A DNA stretch of 64,000 bases from Bacillota bacterium. GTDB lineage: Bacteria > Bacillota > Clostridia > Lachnospirales > Lachnospiraceae. The DNA is taken from NCBI GenBank assembly GCA_023391695.1, contig JAEWAK010000051.1:51571-115570 (forward strand), read 5' to 3'. Positions 41,506 through 50,210 of this stretch are shown one piece after another. The stretch's first letter is position 1, and every line of letters starts with the position of its first letter. The notes beneath the pieces were generated by a model, which saw nothing but the letters and a program-made list of their open reading frames with translations, did not search any database and was not told the DNA's origin. The translations under genes were made by a program, and so were the position numbers.

Positions 41506-44500
41506 GTGAAAAAAACAGATACAAACCATGTACATCTAAGAAATATTATGAGTTCTTTCAAAAAAACAGCCCGGATTTTTCAATCGGACATAGCCAGAAT
41601 ACTGACCAGCTGGGTTACCATTGTTATATTGGCGGGACTTACGGTATTACCACCTGTTTATGCATGGCTCAACATATATGCCTCCTGGGACCCCTACGGC
41701 AACACAAAAGGGCTGAAAGTAGCCGTTATTAATGAGGACGCCGGAGGAAACATATTTAATATCGATTTTAATATCGGGGCGGAAATTATATCGAACCTGA
41801 AAACTAATGACAAACTGGGCTGGATCTTTTGTGACAGTAAGGACGAAGGGATAAAAATGGTCGAAAACGGGCAAGTATACGCAGCCATTATTATACCGGA
41901 GGATTTCTCCCTTTCCCTTACCACCATAACGGATGAACACCCGAAAAAGCTAAGCATTGATTATTATAAAAACCAAAAATTAAATGCCATTGCCCCCAAA
42001 ATTATTGATACGGCAACCAATACCCTGAAAACAGAAATCAGTACCAATATAATTGAGACGGCCGTCCAGAAGATTTTAGAAAAAATCAATACTATCGGTA
42101 CGGACTTAAAAGAGGATTATCCGGAGTTTAAAAATTCGGTCAAACTTTTAGACCATATCAATGAAGAGGTTAATGAACTTCCGGACAGGTTGAACAACCT
42201 GTCCGGCCATATGGAAAACGGTGTAATTAAAATTGATTCGGCAAGTGAAGATTTTATGTTTGTAGAGAATACCATTGATGACCTGGTTAAATTCAATGAT
42301 AACATGTCGGATGCTATTTCAAGTACGAATGATAATATTGACCATTATTCACCTGAATTAAGGGCGGATCTGGCTTCCATACAAGCATTGTTTATGGACA
42401 TATCCGGGGATGCACAATATCTCTCGAATGAAATTAAAACCGGTAAACCGGTCTTTAACGACGATATCAGTAAGTTAAGAGATAACCTCACTGAGTTAAA
42501 AGAGGATGCCAATGAGATCAGTGATGACCTTTTACTGGTAAATAGTGGAGGGATATCGGACGTAATGGAACTAAATACTGATATTTCAAACGATATCGAC
42601 AATATGCTGGAGCTTTTATCCGATATAAGCGAAAGTACCGGGGATCTCTCCGAGACCCAGTCCTTACTTACGAAACTGGGAAATCTCTGCGATGATCTCG
42701 CAGATAACCTGGATGATCTGGAGGATCAGGCCGATGACATATATGAAGCCGGTGACAGTGCTCTGGCAAGCCTTGAAAATATCAGCAGGGAATTGGCCGG
42801 GCTGGTGGATTCCATCAATAATGGCGGCGGAATAAAAAATATAACCACTTCCATTACTTCCCTTATTAACAGTTTAAAAACAATCAACGGCATTTTGGGA
42901 CAGAATCAAAAGGTATTCGGCAATATTATTGCAGTCAACAATAAAATAATAGAAGATCTAAACAATCTAAAAGGCGGTCCGGTAAGTGAAGAGACCATAG
43001 TTTCTCTGGATAATCATCTGGGGCAGCTGAACTCTTCTCTGGAGAAGATAACACAGGACCTCTCCGGCAGTTACAACTCCCAGGCAGGGCAAGCTTTAAG
43101 CGACCTGGAAGGTGTTCTTAAGCAGCTTGAAAATTTGTTAACACAGCTAAAAAACAGCCATTCTGCCGAAGATATGGCCTCTATAATTGATTCACTGGAA
43201 ACCGGTTTGAAAAATATAAACAGCATGCTTAAAAATTCTTCGGATTTATTCAGTGTAATCATCACTACGAATACTGCAATTATCGGCAATCTGCAGGCTT
43301 TATCGGAATCGTTAAATAACAGCGGCCTTAATGATCTGGAAAATAACCTGAACAACCTGACCCGGGAAACAGACAAGGTAAGGCAGTCCTTAAGTTCAAG
43401 CAGTCATGATGTGAAGAAAGAGTTAAAGAGTGCAGAATCGCTTTTTCGTAAAATTGATGACGTAAGTGATGATTTTTCAGATGATATTTCAGATCTTGGT
43501 ACGGACGTAAATAAATATTCCGAAAGCATAAGTGTTACCTTAAAGGATATTCAGGATATTTTATCCCGCTGCAGCACTGAGTTAGCCAGAATACAGAAGG
43601 AGGGAAGCGGCAAAATCAGTTCCGGTACGCAGGATATCAATGAACAGGTTGAGCTGCTGAGTAATAAATTCGGTGATTTAAACGATTCGGTAAAGGACAG
43701 CAACAGGATGGTTACCGCACTGGAGGATATAAAAGATGCGGCCTTTGCTGCCAATTCCTTTGTCGGTACCCTGTTAAACAGCATGGATGACGAAGCCCTT
43801 AAAAATCTGGAGAATAACCTGGCAGACGGTTCCGCTTTATTTCAGGATATGAACGGAGTACTTGGGAATACGAAAGATATCCTGGACGATATGAGCAGTT
43901 TCTCCGACGATGCGGCAAAAAACGGGGAAACTACCCTGGACAGACTGGAGAAAGTGAAGAAAGAAGTCCCGGATATCCAGTCCGCGGTAACTACGATAAC
44001 CGGTAAAATTGATAAAATAAGCGGGGAAGTGACCTATGATGATTTAATCAACCTGGTCCACAGGGACGTAGAGGAAGACAGCGAATATTTTTCCTCACCG
44101 GTTGTACTTTCTTCTCACGATGTATATGTATCCGAGAACTACGGAAAAGGACTGGCGCCCTTTTATTCCGTCCTTGCACTCTGGGTCGGCGGGATGTTTC
44201 TGGGGGCATTGCTTAAAACCAGGGTGGATCGTACGGAGTTGTCCTGCTCACCAAGGGAAGAGTACTTTGGAAGGTATCTTTTGTTCGCAATGGTCGCATT
44301 GGCACAGGGAATGGTAACGGCCCTGGGAGATCTGTTCATACTTCGGATCCCGATACATAATCCGGTTTTGTTTATCCTGCTCTGTTCCTTTTACAGCCTG
44401 ATCTTTTCCATGATCATATATTCGCTGGTTTCAACCTTAAACAATGTGGGAAAAGCACTTGGCATAATATTACTGCTTCTTCAGGTGACTGCCTCGGGAG

Positions 44501-44751
44501 GTACTTTCCCCATTCAGGTTACCCCGGTATTTTTCCGGGTTATTAATAAGTTTATGCCCTTTACCTATGCGATTAACGGACTCAGGGAAGCAATATACGG
44601 GGTAACCTTTGACAACCTTATGAAAGATATACTGATGCTTTTGGTTTTCGGTATCATCTTTACCCTGTATGGCTGCCTTACCAAGAAACGACTGAACGAA
44701 ATCTTCGGAGTTTTTGCGCAGAACCTGAAAAAGTCTGGTATTATCCATTAA
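41506..44751 (+). CDS. YhgE/Pip-type membrane protein with very long helical ectodomain
   Basis: The 1081-residue protein starts with one span (about 28-48; VTIVILAGLTVLPPVYAWLNIYASWDPYGNT, diagnostic for YhgE/Pip proteins) and ends in about five spans (about 885-1065) of ABC-2 exporter type. Between them lie some 800 residues rich in heptads (LNNLSGHMENG, LDDLEDQADD, LNNSGLNDLENNLNNL), a long coiled-coil ectodomain. YhgE relatives include the phage infection protein of lactococci; substrates are unknown. The start is GTG 41506, eight bases after AAGGAG; the GTG at 41497 overlaps that site. It is longer than most relatives I know (about 700-900). It is regulated with the upstream tetR. Confidence 0.85.
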   Translation: MKKTDTNHVHLRNIMSSFKKTARIFQSDIARILTSWVTIVILAGLTVLPPVYAWLNIYASWDPYGNTKGLKVAVINEDAGGNIFNIDFNIGAEIISNLKTNDKLGWIFCDSKDEGIKMVENGQVYAAIIIPEDFSLSLTTITDEHPKKLSIDYYKNQKLNAIAPKIIDTATNTLKTEISTNIIETAVQKILEKINTIGTDLKEDYPEFKNSVKLLDHINEEVNELPDRLNNLSGHMENGVIKIDSASEDFMFVENTIDDLVKFNDNMSDAISSTNDNIDHYSPELRADLASIQALFMDISGDAQYLSNEIKTGKPVFNDDISKLRDNLTELKEDANEISDDLLLVNSGGISDVMELNTDISNDIDNMLELLSDISESTGDLSETQSLLTKLGNLCDDLADNLDDLEDQADDIYEAGDSALASLENISRELAGLVDSINNGGGIKNITTSITSLINSLKTINGILGQNQKVFGNIIAVNNKIIEDLNNLKGGPVSEETIVSLDNHLGQLNSSLEKITQDLSGSYNSQAGQALSDLEGVLKQLENLLTQLKNSHSAEDMASIIDSLETGLKNINSMLKNSSDLFSVIITTNTAIIGNLQALSESLNNSGLNDLENNLNNLTRETDKVRQSLSSSSHDVKKELKSAESLFRKIDDVSDDFSDDISDLGTDVNKYSESISVTLKDIQDILSRCSTELARIQKEGSGKISSGTQDINEQVELLSNKFGDLNDSVKDSNRMVTALEDIKDAAFAANSFVGTLLNSMDDEALKNLENNLADGSALFQDMNGVLGNTKDILDDMSSFSDDAAKNGETTLDRLEKVKKEVPDIQSAVTTITGKIDKISGEVTYDDLINLVHRDVEEDSEYFSSPVVLSSHDVYVSENYGKGLAPFYSVLALWVGGMFLGALLKTRVDRTELSCSPREEYFGRYLLFAMVALAQGMVTALGDLFILRIPIHNPVLFILLCSFYSLIFSMIIYSLVSTLNNVGKALGIILLLLQVTASGGTFPIQVTPVFFRVINKFMPFTYAINGLREAIYGVTFDNLMKDILMLLVFGIIFTLYGCLTKKRLNEIFGVFAQNLKKSGIIH

Positions 44752-44991
44752 AGATGTTGAATTCTGCGTTAAAGGTCAGTGACCATATTTTAGACACATT
44801 AGAAAGATTGGAATAATTCCCTGATTCAGGTTCTCTTACACCTGACAATTGGCTTAATAGTAAAGGCTATCGAATGGTGATTTGTGAAAAACATGCAGCA
44901 ATATGCCGGCTGCTGTCTTAAGCGGCAGCAGAAGGAAGAGGGGCTGCAGCTAAATTAATATCATTAAGTTAAGATTTCAAAACCTCAAGAG

Positions 44992-45031
44992 AGAACAGAG
45001 TATGTAGGAATGCATGATCTGTTCTTTTTTT
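44992..45031 (+). terminator. Rho-independent terminator downstream of the YhgE gene
   Basis: AGAACAGA (44992-44999) pairs with TCTGTTCT (45018-45025), followed by seven T residues. It is the clearest terminator in the window. It lies 240 bases after the YhgE stop. The rest of 44752-45226 has no gene; a CTGCTG/CAGCAG hairpin is near 44908-44932. Confidence 0.8.
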
Positions 45032-45226
45032 GTTATAATTCTAAAATACTTCACAAATCATCTGAAATTTGCAGCGTAAACGATCCTTTTCCCTGCTTAT
45101 CTTAAGACAGGCAGGACAGTAAAACTTTCGAAGGAATGTATAAGAAACCGGGATGATAAAAGATAAACCTATGCATATTTCACCATGGATGTTAGGGTAT
45201 AAGTATAAAAGAAAGGGAGGGTTACT

Positions 45227-46525
45227 ATGAAAACAAAAAAACTATTATCAATTCTGATTGTCATGGTACTCATATTCAGTTTAGGGGCCTGCGGCAGGGG
45301 CACGAATAATGTTTCCGCACCACAAACCGGGTCAAAGGATGGCAGCACGGCAGCAGGAACGGAGGAAAGTCCCGCAGCATCCGCAGGGAATCCGGTAGAA
45401 ATCAATTTTTATGAACATTCCGACAATGAAGCCATTGCCAGGGCATTAGTAGATGCCTACAATGCCAAAAATACGGGTGTAAAGGTGAATTTATCCATTA
45501 TTGCAAATGATGATTATGATGACAAAGTTAAGGTTATGCTTTCGGGCGGAGCGGATATTGACTGCTTCTGGGTCCGGGGCGGCCCGCAGACCAGACAGCT
45601 GGCGGATACCGGAGCTTTGCTTGCCTTAAATGATATGATAACAGCGGCTAATGTTGACATAACCAAATACGGGGATATGGGCCAGGCTTTCGTAGACAAA
45701 GGTAACACCTACGGCTTAAGTACTTCCAAATCCTGCTGGCTGTTGTGGTATAACAAAGACTTATTTGATGCGGCGGGAGCAGAATATCCCGTCAACCTTA
45801 CCTGGGAACAATATACGGAACTGGCTAAATCACTGACAACCGATGATTTATGGGGTGGTGTGGTTCCCAACTGGACCATGAATCTTGGTGCAACGGCTGC
45901 CGGCGAATATCTGACCGATGAAAACCTTGCCAAGACCCTGGAGTATGCAAAGTATCTGGAAAGATGGTATGTAACGGATAAGAGCCATCCAAGCATTGAA
46001 GAAATGTCAGGCTCCTTTGATATTAATTCCTTCTTTGCGGAAGGAAAAACCTATATGATGATTAACGGTGACTGGACCTTTTTAATTTTCCCCGCTGCTA
46101 ATCCGGAATTTACCTGGTGTGCTGCTCCGCTGCCGGTATTTGACGGTGCCGCTGCCGAATCCACGGTCGGGAGTACTTCCTGTTTCAGTATCGCTGCTAA
46201 GAGTAAAAATCCGGAAGCGGCTTTTGATTTTATCAAGTTCGCCTGCTACAGTGACGAGGGTGCGGGTATATATGCCCAGAACTCCAATGTTCCTGCCTTT
46301 CCTTCGGATTCGGCCCTTGAAATTTATAAACAGAAGGTTACGGTTCCCGGGGCGGAATATGTATTCTCCGCCAGGGTCGGTATGGAACAGGGGCTGGATT
46401 CACATTATGAAGAGCTGAATACGGCATTTAAAGAAGAACTGAATGATTCCCTGGTCGGCAACGGTACCTTAGAGGAGGCTTTCGATAAATATAAGCAGAG
46501 AAGGGACGAGATCAATGCCAAATAA
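45227..46525 (+). CDS. Sugar-binding lipoprotein (MalE-like, CUT1)
   Basis: The 432-residue protein has lipobox SLGAC (Cys22) and the family 1 solute-binding fold (EINFYEHSDNEAIARALVDAYNAKN; CWLLWYNKDLFDAAGAEYPVNLTWEQY; MINGDWTF). It should feed the two permeases that follow. A paralogue without a lipobox lies on the opposite strand at 48615. The neighbouring GH5 enzymes suggest beta-glucan or cellodextrin ligands (inference). AAAGGGAGGG precedes the ATG. Confidence 0.9.
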   Translation: MKTKKLLSILIVMVLIFSLGACGRGTNNVSAPQTGSKDGSTAAGTEESPAASAGNPVEINFYEHSDNEAIARALVDAYNAKNTGVKVNLSIIANDDYDDKVKVMLSGGADIDCFWVRGGPQTRQLADTGALLALNDMITAANVDITKYGDMGQAFVDKGNTYGLSTSKSCWLLWYNKDLFDAAGAEYPVNLTWEQYTELAKSLTTDDLWGGVVPNWTMNLGATAAGEYLTDENLAKTLEYAKYLERWYVTDKSHPSIEEMSGSFDINSFFAEGKTYMMINGDWTFLIFPAANPEFTWCAAPLPVFDGAAAESTVGSTSCFSIAAKSKNPEAAFDFIKFACYSDEGAGIYAQNSNVPAFPSDSALEIYKQKVTVPGAEYVFSARVGMEQGLDSHYEELNTAFKEELNDSLVGNGTLEEAFDKYKQRRDEINAK

Positions 46526-46557
46526 GGTATTGAAATGTTGGGTGATGCTTTAAGTTA

Positions 46558-46589
46558 TTCCGGTGCTCCGGTAAGTCCGGGCACCGGAA
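46558..46589 (+). promoter_or_regulatory. GC-rich stem-loop between binding-protein and permease genes
   Basis: TTCCGGTGC and GCACCGGAA make a perfect 9-bp stem with an inner CCGG/CCGG pairing. No T-tract follows. Its place after a binding-protein gene matches the structure at 21962-22021, suggesting mRNA stabilisation of the binding-protein segment. Confidence 0.55.
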
Positions 46590-46641
46590 CTTCATAAATT
46601 CGTTTTTCCCTGATTGACAGTGACATGGAGGACTGATTAAG

Positions 46642-47553
46642 ATGCAGCAGAAAGAAAGAAGGATAAGAAGCTCAAAGTTAAACCGGAGGGAATGGCTGGC
46701 GGGTTATTTATTTTTGCTCCCTAATCTGATCGGGTTTTTTGTTTTTACGGCAATTCCGGTGATTATGGGGTTTGTTGTGAGTCTGACGGATTATACCGGT
46801 TTTGGCAAATTGAATTTGATTGGCTTTAAAAATTATATTGATATGTTTTCGGACAGCAGTTTTCAGATTGCTCTTAAAAATAACCTGTTTTATACTTTTA
46901 CAAGCGTACCCCTTACGATCTTGTTTTCCCTATTTCTGGCTTTGATGCTGAACAATAAATTATATTTCGGAAATGGGTTTAAGACAATATATTTTTTCCC
47001 CAATCTGACCTCAATGGTTGCGGTAGGATGCGTATGGCTCCAGTTATTTGAAGCAAAAAACGGCCCGGTTAACCAGCTGCTTTTGGCACTAGGGGTGGAT
47101 AATCCGCCGAAATGGTTCTGGGGTACCACAACGGCCCTCTTGTCTATTGTGATTGTAGTTGTATGGAAACAGGCCGGTTACTATATGATCATGTTTCTGG
47201 GGGGATTAAAAAACATACCGGCTCATTTATATGAGTCGGCCAAGATGGACGGTGCCACACCTTTGAAAGCTTTCCGGTACATAACCTGGCCCATGCTCTC
47301 ACCGACTACCTTTATGGTTACCATTTTAACTTTCATCGCCTCTTTCCAGGTTTTTGATATTATTAATGTAACAACGGAAGGGGGACCCGGCCGGGCTACC
47401 ACCGTTCTGGTCATGCGGGTCTACCAGGAGGCGTTCCGCTACGGAAGGATGGGATATGCCGCTGCCATAGGGTATTTCCTGTTTTTGATCGTATTCCTGC
47501 TCACCTTGCTCCAGTGGAAAGCACAGAAAAAATGGGTCAATGACGATATGTAG
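46642..47553 (+). CDS. Sugar ABC transporter permease (MalF-like)
   Basis: The 303-residue membrane protein has six predicted spans and the EAA loop HLYESAKMDGATPLKAFRYITWPMLSP. It is the first permease of a CUT1 importer; GGAGG precedes the ATG. A 198-base gap with hairpins follows before the second permease. Confidence 0.92.
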   Translation: MQQKERRIRSSKLNRREWLAGYLFLLPNLIGFFVFTAIPVIMGFVVSLTDYTGFGKLNLIGFKNYIDMFSDSSFQIALKNNLFYTFTSVPLTILFSLFLALMLNNKLYFGNGFKTIYFFPNLTSMVAVGCVWLQLFEAKNGPVNQLLLALGVDNPPKWFWGTTTALLSIVIVVVWKQAGYYMIMFLGGLKNIPAHLYESAKMDGATPLKAFRYITWPMLSPTTFMVTILTFIASFQVFDIINVTTEGGPGRATTVLVMRVYQEAFRYGRMGYAAAIGYFLFLIVFLLTLLQWKAQKKWVNDDM

Positions 47554-47558
47554 GCACA

Positions 47559-47690
47559 AAGAAACTGCTTTGTAGTTTCTTGTGAAATAGGATAAATCGG
47601 AGTGACTTAATTATCCTGGTTCCCCGGTGCCATTTGGGACCGCCTGCTGGCGGTCATGTCGTGAAGTGTGAAGAAAGAGCATTTTCACAC
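47559..47690 (+). promoter_or_regulatory. Three hairpins between the two permease genes
   Basis: AAGAAACT/AGTTTCTT (47559-47581), GACCGCC/GGCGGTC (about 47638-47655) and GTGTGAA/TTCACAC (about 47666-47690) occur in one intergenic gap inside an operon. The first could act as a weak terminator or repeat end. Confidence 0.4.
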
Positions 47691-47751
47691 TCATTATCTG
47701 AGATGCCGCAAAGGCGTCAGGGTTGGAAGAGAGGAAAGAAAGGTGATATCC

Positions 47752-48603
47752 ATGAGTGAAAATAAATTCCCAAGAGACAGAAAGAAAATAAAATTAAGCA
47801 TAATAATTGTTTTTATTCTATGCCTGGTTGTTGCTTTTATCATGATCGTGCCCTTTGGCTGGATGTTAAGTGCATCCTTTAAAGCGAAAACGGAAATCTT
47901 TACAAAACCGATCCAGTGGATTCCAAGGGTGTTCCGTTCGGTTAACTATGATACGGTTTTTAATAAAATTCCCTTTCCCGTCTATTTCTTAAATACGGCC
48001 AAAATTACGATTTGCGTAACGGTGCTGCAGCTCATTACCTGTTCCATGGCAGCCTTTGCTTTTGCCAAGCTGAATTTTCCGGGACGGGACAAAATATTTT
48101 TAGGCTACCTGGCTACCATGATGGTTCCCTGGCATGCCATTATGATTCCGCAGTTCATGGTCGTACAGAAACTGGGGTTTTATGATAATCATTTATCCCT
48201 GATCCTGACAGGAGCCTTCAGTGCTTTTGGCGTATTTATCATGCGGCAGAATATGTTAAGCATTCCGGGCAGCTTAAATGAAGCCGCGAAAATTGACGGC
48301 TGCGGCCCCTTTAAAATCTATACGAAGATTGCCCTGCCCCTTAGTAAAACAGGACTTGCGACCTTAACGGCCCTGACCTTTACCAATGTATGGAATGATT
48401 ACATGGGGCCTATGATTTATTTGGATACGAATACGAAGAAAACGATCCAGTTAGGCCTTGCCACCTTTAAGCGGGAATTTGACACGGACTATGGTGCGAT
48501 TATGGCAGGTACGGTAATTTCGCTGATTCCGGTCGTCATTGTTTATGCATTTGCACAAAAATACATCGTGGAGGGAGTTGCCTTTACGGGGGTAAAAGGA
48601 TAA
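47752..48603 (+). CDS. Sugar ABC transporter permease (MalG-like)
   Basis: The 283-residue protein has six spans, the first at about 15-37, the EAA loop LNEAAKIDGCGPFKIYTKIALPLSKT and the terminal KYIVEGVAFTGVKG. I start at ATG 47752 behind AGAAAGGTGAT; the upstream in-frame ATG at 47668 lies inside a hairpin and would add 28 non-homologous residues. There is no ATPase in the cluster. It converges with the binding-protein paralogue at 48615, only 11 bases away. Confidence 0.9.
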   Translation: MSENKFPRDRKKIKLSIIIVFILCLVVAFIMIVPFGWMLSASFKAKTEIFTKPIQWIPRVFRSVNYDTVFNKIPFPVYFLNTAKITICVTVLQLITCSMAAFAFAKLNFPGRDKIFLGYLATMMVPWHAIMIPQFMVVQKLGFYDNHLSLILTGAFSAFGVFIMRQNMLSIPGSLNEAAKIDGCGPFKIYTKIALPLSKTGLATLTALTFTNVWNDYMGPMIYLDTNTKKTIQLGLATFKREFDTDYGAIMAGTVISLIPVVIVYAFAQKYIVEGVAFTGVKG

Positions 48604-48614
48604 AGATATAAGTT

Positions 48615-49922
48615 TTACTTTGATAATATATCCCTGCGCATTTCTTCAAACCCGGACATGGCCTCGGCAATGGTTTTATTTCCGAGAAAGTATTCTTCCG
48701 CACATTGGCCGAAGGCATCCAGCACATCCTGATAACCGGAGATTGCCAGCTGTTCCTGGACTTTTTTCGCTTCAAAGAAGATGGCTGCAGATTCTTTCCC
48801 CACGGCGTTTAAATAGAGCTGCCGGATTTCGTCGTTGGAATAGGCATGAATAATGCCGTTTCCGGCATAAATGCGGGCACCTTCTTCCCCGCAGAGAAAC
48901 TGTACAAAATCAAAGGCCTCCTCAGGGTAGGGAGTATCCTGTACAATGCCGGCAAACTGGTACTGTCCCCAGGTAATACCGGATTCCTGGCCTTCAAATA
49001 CAGGCATGGGGGCGATATCCCAGTTAATATCGGTAAGGCCTTTTCGTTCATCCTCCATAAGCATATTTAAAACCCATTCACCCTGGGGCATCATGGCAAT
49101 GGTACCTTTTTCGAATTCCTTTCGGACATTCACCTCCTGGTCGGTCAGCAGCCGATAGCTCATATGGGAACCGTCAATATTATAAAAGGTATTCAGCAGT
49201 TCAAGGGACTCCCTTGCCAGGGATAGATCATCGTCGATCAGATAGGAGGAGCGTTGGATGGCAGCAAAATTGTAGCACCAGGGAACCCAGTAGCCGCCGT
49301 ATATTGTATTCCCACCTTCCTCTCTGGTCAGGGATTTGGCTAACTGCCGGTATTCCTCCCAGGTCAGGTGCTCCGGATAAGGAATACCTGCTTTGTCAAA
49401 AAGATCCTTATTATAGACGAGGACCCAGCAGGTGCTCCTGCTTGGTATGCCGTAATACCTGCCGTCTATGGCAATATCATTAAACATGCTGCCGTAGGCA
49501 GTCACGTCCATATCATTATTTTTAATGTAGGAGGTAAGGTCGATAAGCTGTCCTTTATCTTTAATCTGTACCATTTGGGAGATTCCCTTGATACCAACCA
49601 AATCGATTTTGGTATCTGCGTCTAAAAGTACTTTGATATCAGCTTCATAATTAGTACTGTTTAATACGTGGAGTTTAATTTGGACAGAGGACTGTAAGGC
49701 GTTATAGGCGTCGATAACGGGAGTGATGTAGGATTCTTCATCATCCCAGGTATAGTAATCCAGTATGGCCTTATCCGCGCCGGTATTGTTTTGAGGCCCG
49801 GCAGGATTGCTGCCGGAGATATCCGTACTGTTACTTTTTTGATTACTGCTTAAAACTACCGCCGAACCTATGGTTACGAAGGCTGCGGCAACCAATATAC
49901 CGATACATAATCTGTTCTTCAT
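48615..49922 (-). CDS. Non-lipidated sugar-binding protein paralogue
   Basis: The 435-residue protein is clearly related to the lipoprotein at 45227 (shared pattern CW-x-L-x-YNKDLFD-x-AG-x-x-YP-x-x-LTWE-x-Y-x-x-LAKSL; both end in EMRRDILSK / QRRDEINAK). It lacks a lipobox cysteine: the N-terminus is a hydrophobic stretch (about 5-26) then a Ser/Asn/Gly-rich linker, so it may stay as a membrane-anchored protein or be freely secreted. It is transcribed alone from a strong promoter, back to back with a membrane histidine kinase. I infer a sensing role, but a spare transporter receptor is equally possible. Confidence 0.85.
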   Translation of the reverse strand: MKNRLCIGILVAAAFVTIGSAVVLSSNQKSNSTDISGSNPAGPQNNTGADKAILDYYTWDDEESYITPVIDAYNALQSSVQIKLHVLNSTNYEADIKVLLDADTKIDLVGIKGISQMVQIKDKGQLIDLTSYIKNNDMDVTAYGSMFNDIAIDGRYYGIPSRSTCWVLVYNKDLFDKAGIPYPEHLTWEEYRQLAKSLTREEGGNTIYGGYWVPWCYNFAAIQRSSYLIDDDLSLARESLELLNTFYNIDGSHMSYRLLTDQEVNVRKEFEKGTIAMMPQGEWVLNMLMEDERKGLTDINWDIAPMPVFEGQESGITWGQYQFAGIVQDTPYPEEAFDFVQFLCGEEGARIYAGNGIIHAYSNDEIRQLYLNAVGKESAAIFFEAKKVQEQLAISGYQDVLDAFGQCAEEYFLGNKTIAEAMSGFEEMRRDILSK

Positions 49923-49977
49923 GTCTTATCCCTTCCGAAATGAACCAGATGCTTCATTGTGTTTTAAGATTACCTAT

Positions 49978-50006
49978 ATTATAATTTTTATAAGGAATTT
50001 CGTCAA
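49978..50006 (-). promoter_or_regulatory. Strong SigA-type promoter for the binding-protein paralogue
   Basis: On the minus strand TTGACG (50001-50006), 17 bases, TATAAT (49978-49983): nearly consensus. The start codon is 55 bases downstream of the -10. Confidence 0.65.
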
Positions 50007-50210
50007 TAAATACGGATAATTCTTGTGAAAAACAAATTAAAGTTCAATAAAGGATACCGCCAGGCGATTGGTGCAAGTGGAGTGGAGCAAAAGTCTCAGA
50101 AAACCGGAGCAATAATTCCTGCCCACAGGCCATATTTCCCGCTTTCTGGTAAACTTTATGGGCAATAGTAAACTGGGGATACTCTTTTGACGTAGAAGGA
50201 GGAAAAAGCC

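Noticed and set aside
42000..43900. Repeated short motifs in the YhgE gene that could be mistaken for a DNA repeat array
   Set aside because: They reflect heptad and Asn/Asp/Leu-rich coiled-coil coding sequence, not regular spacer-repeat DNA; not a CRISPR.
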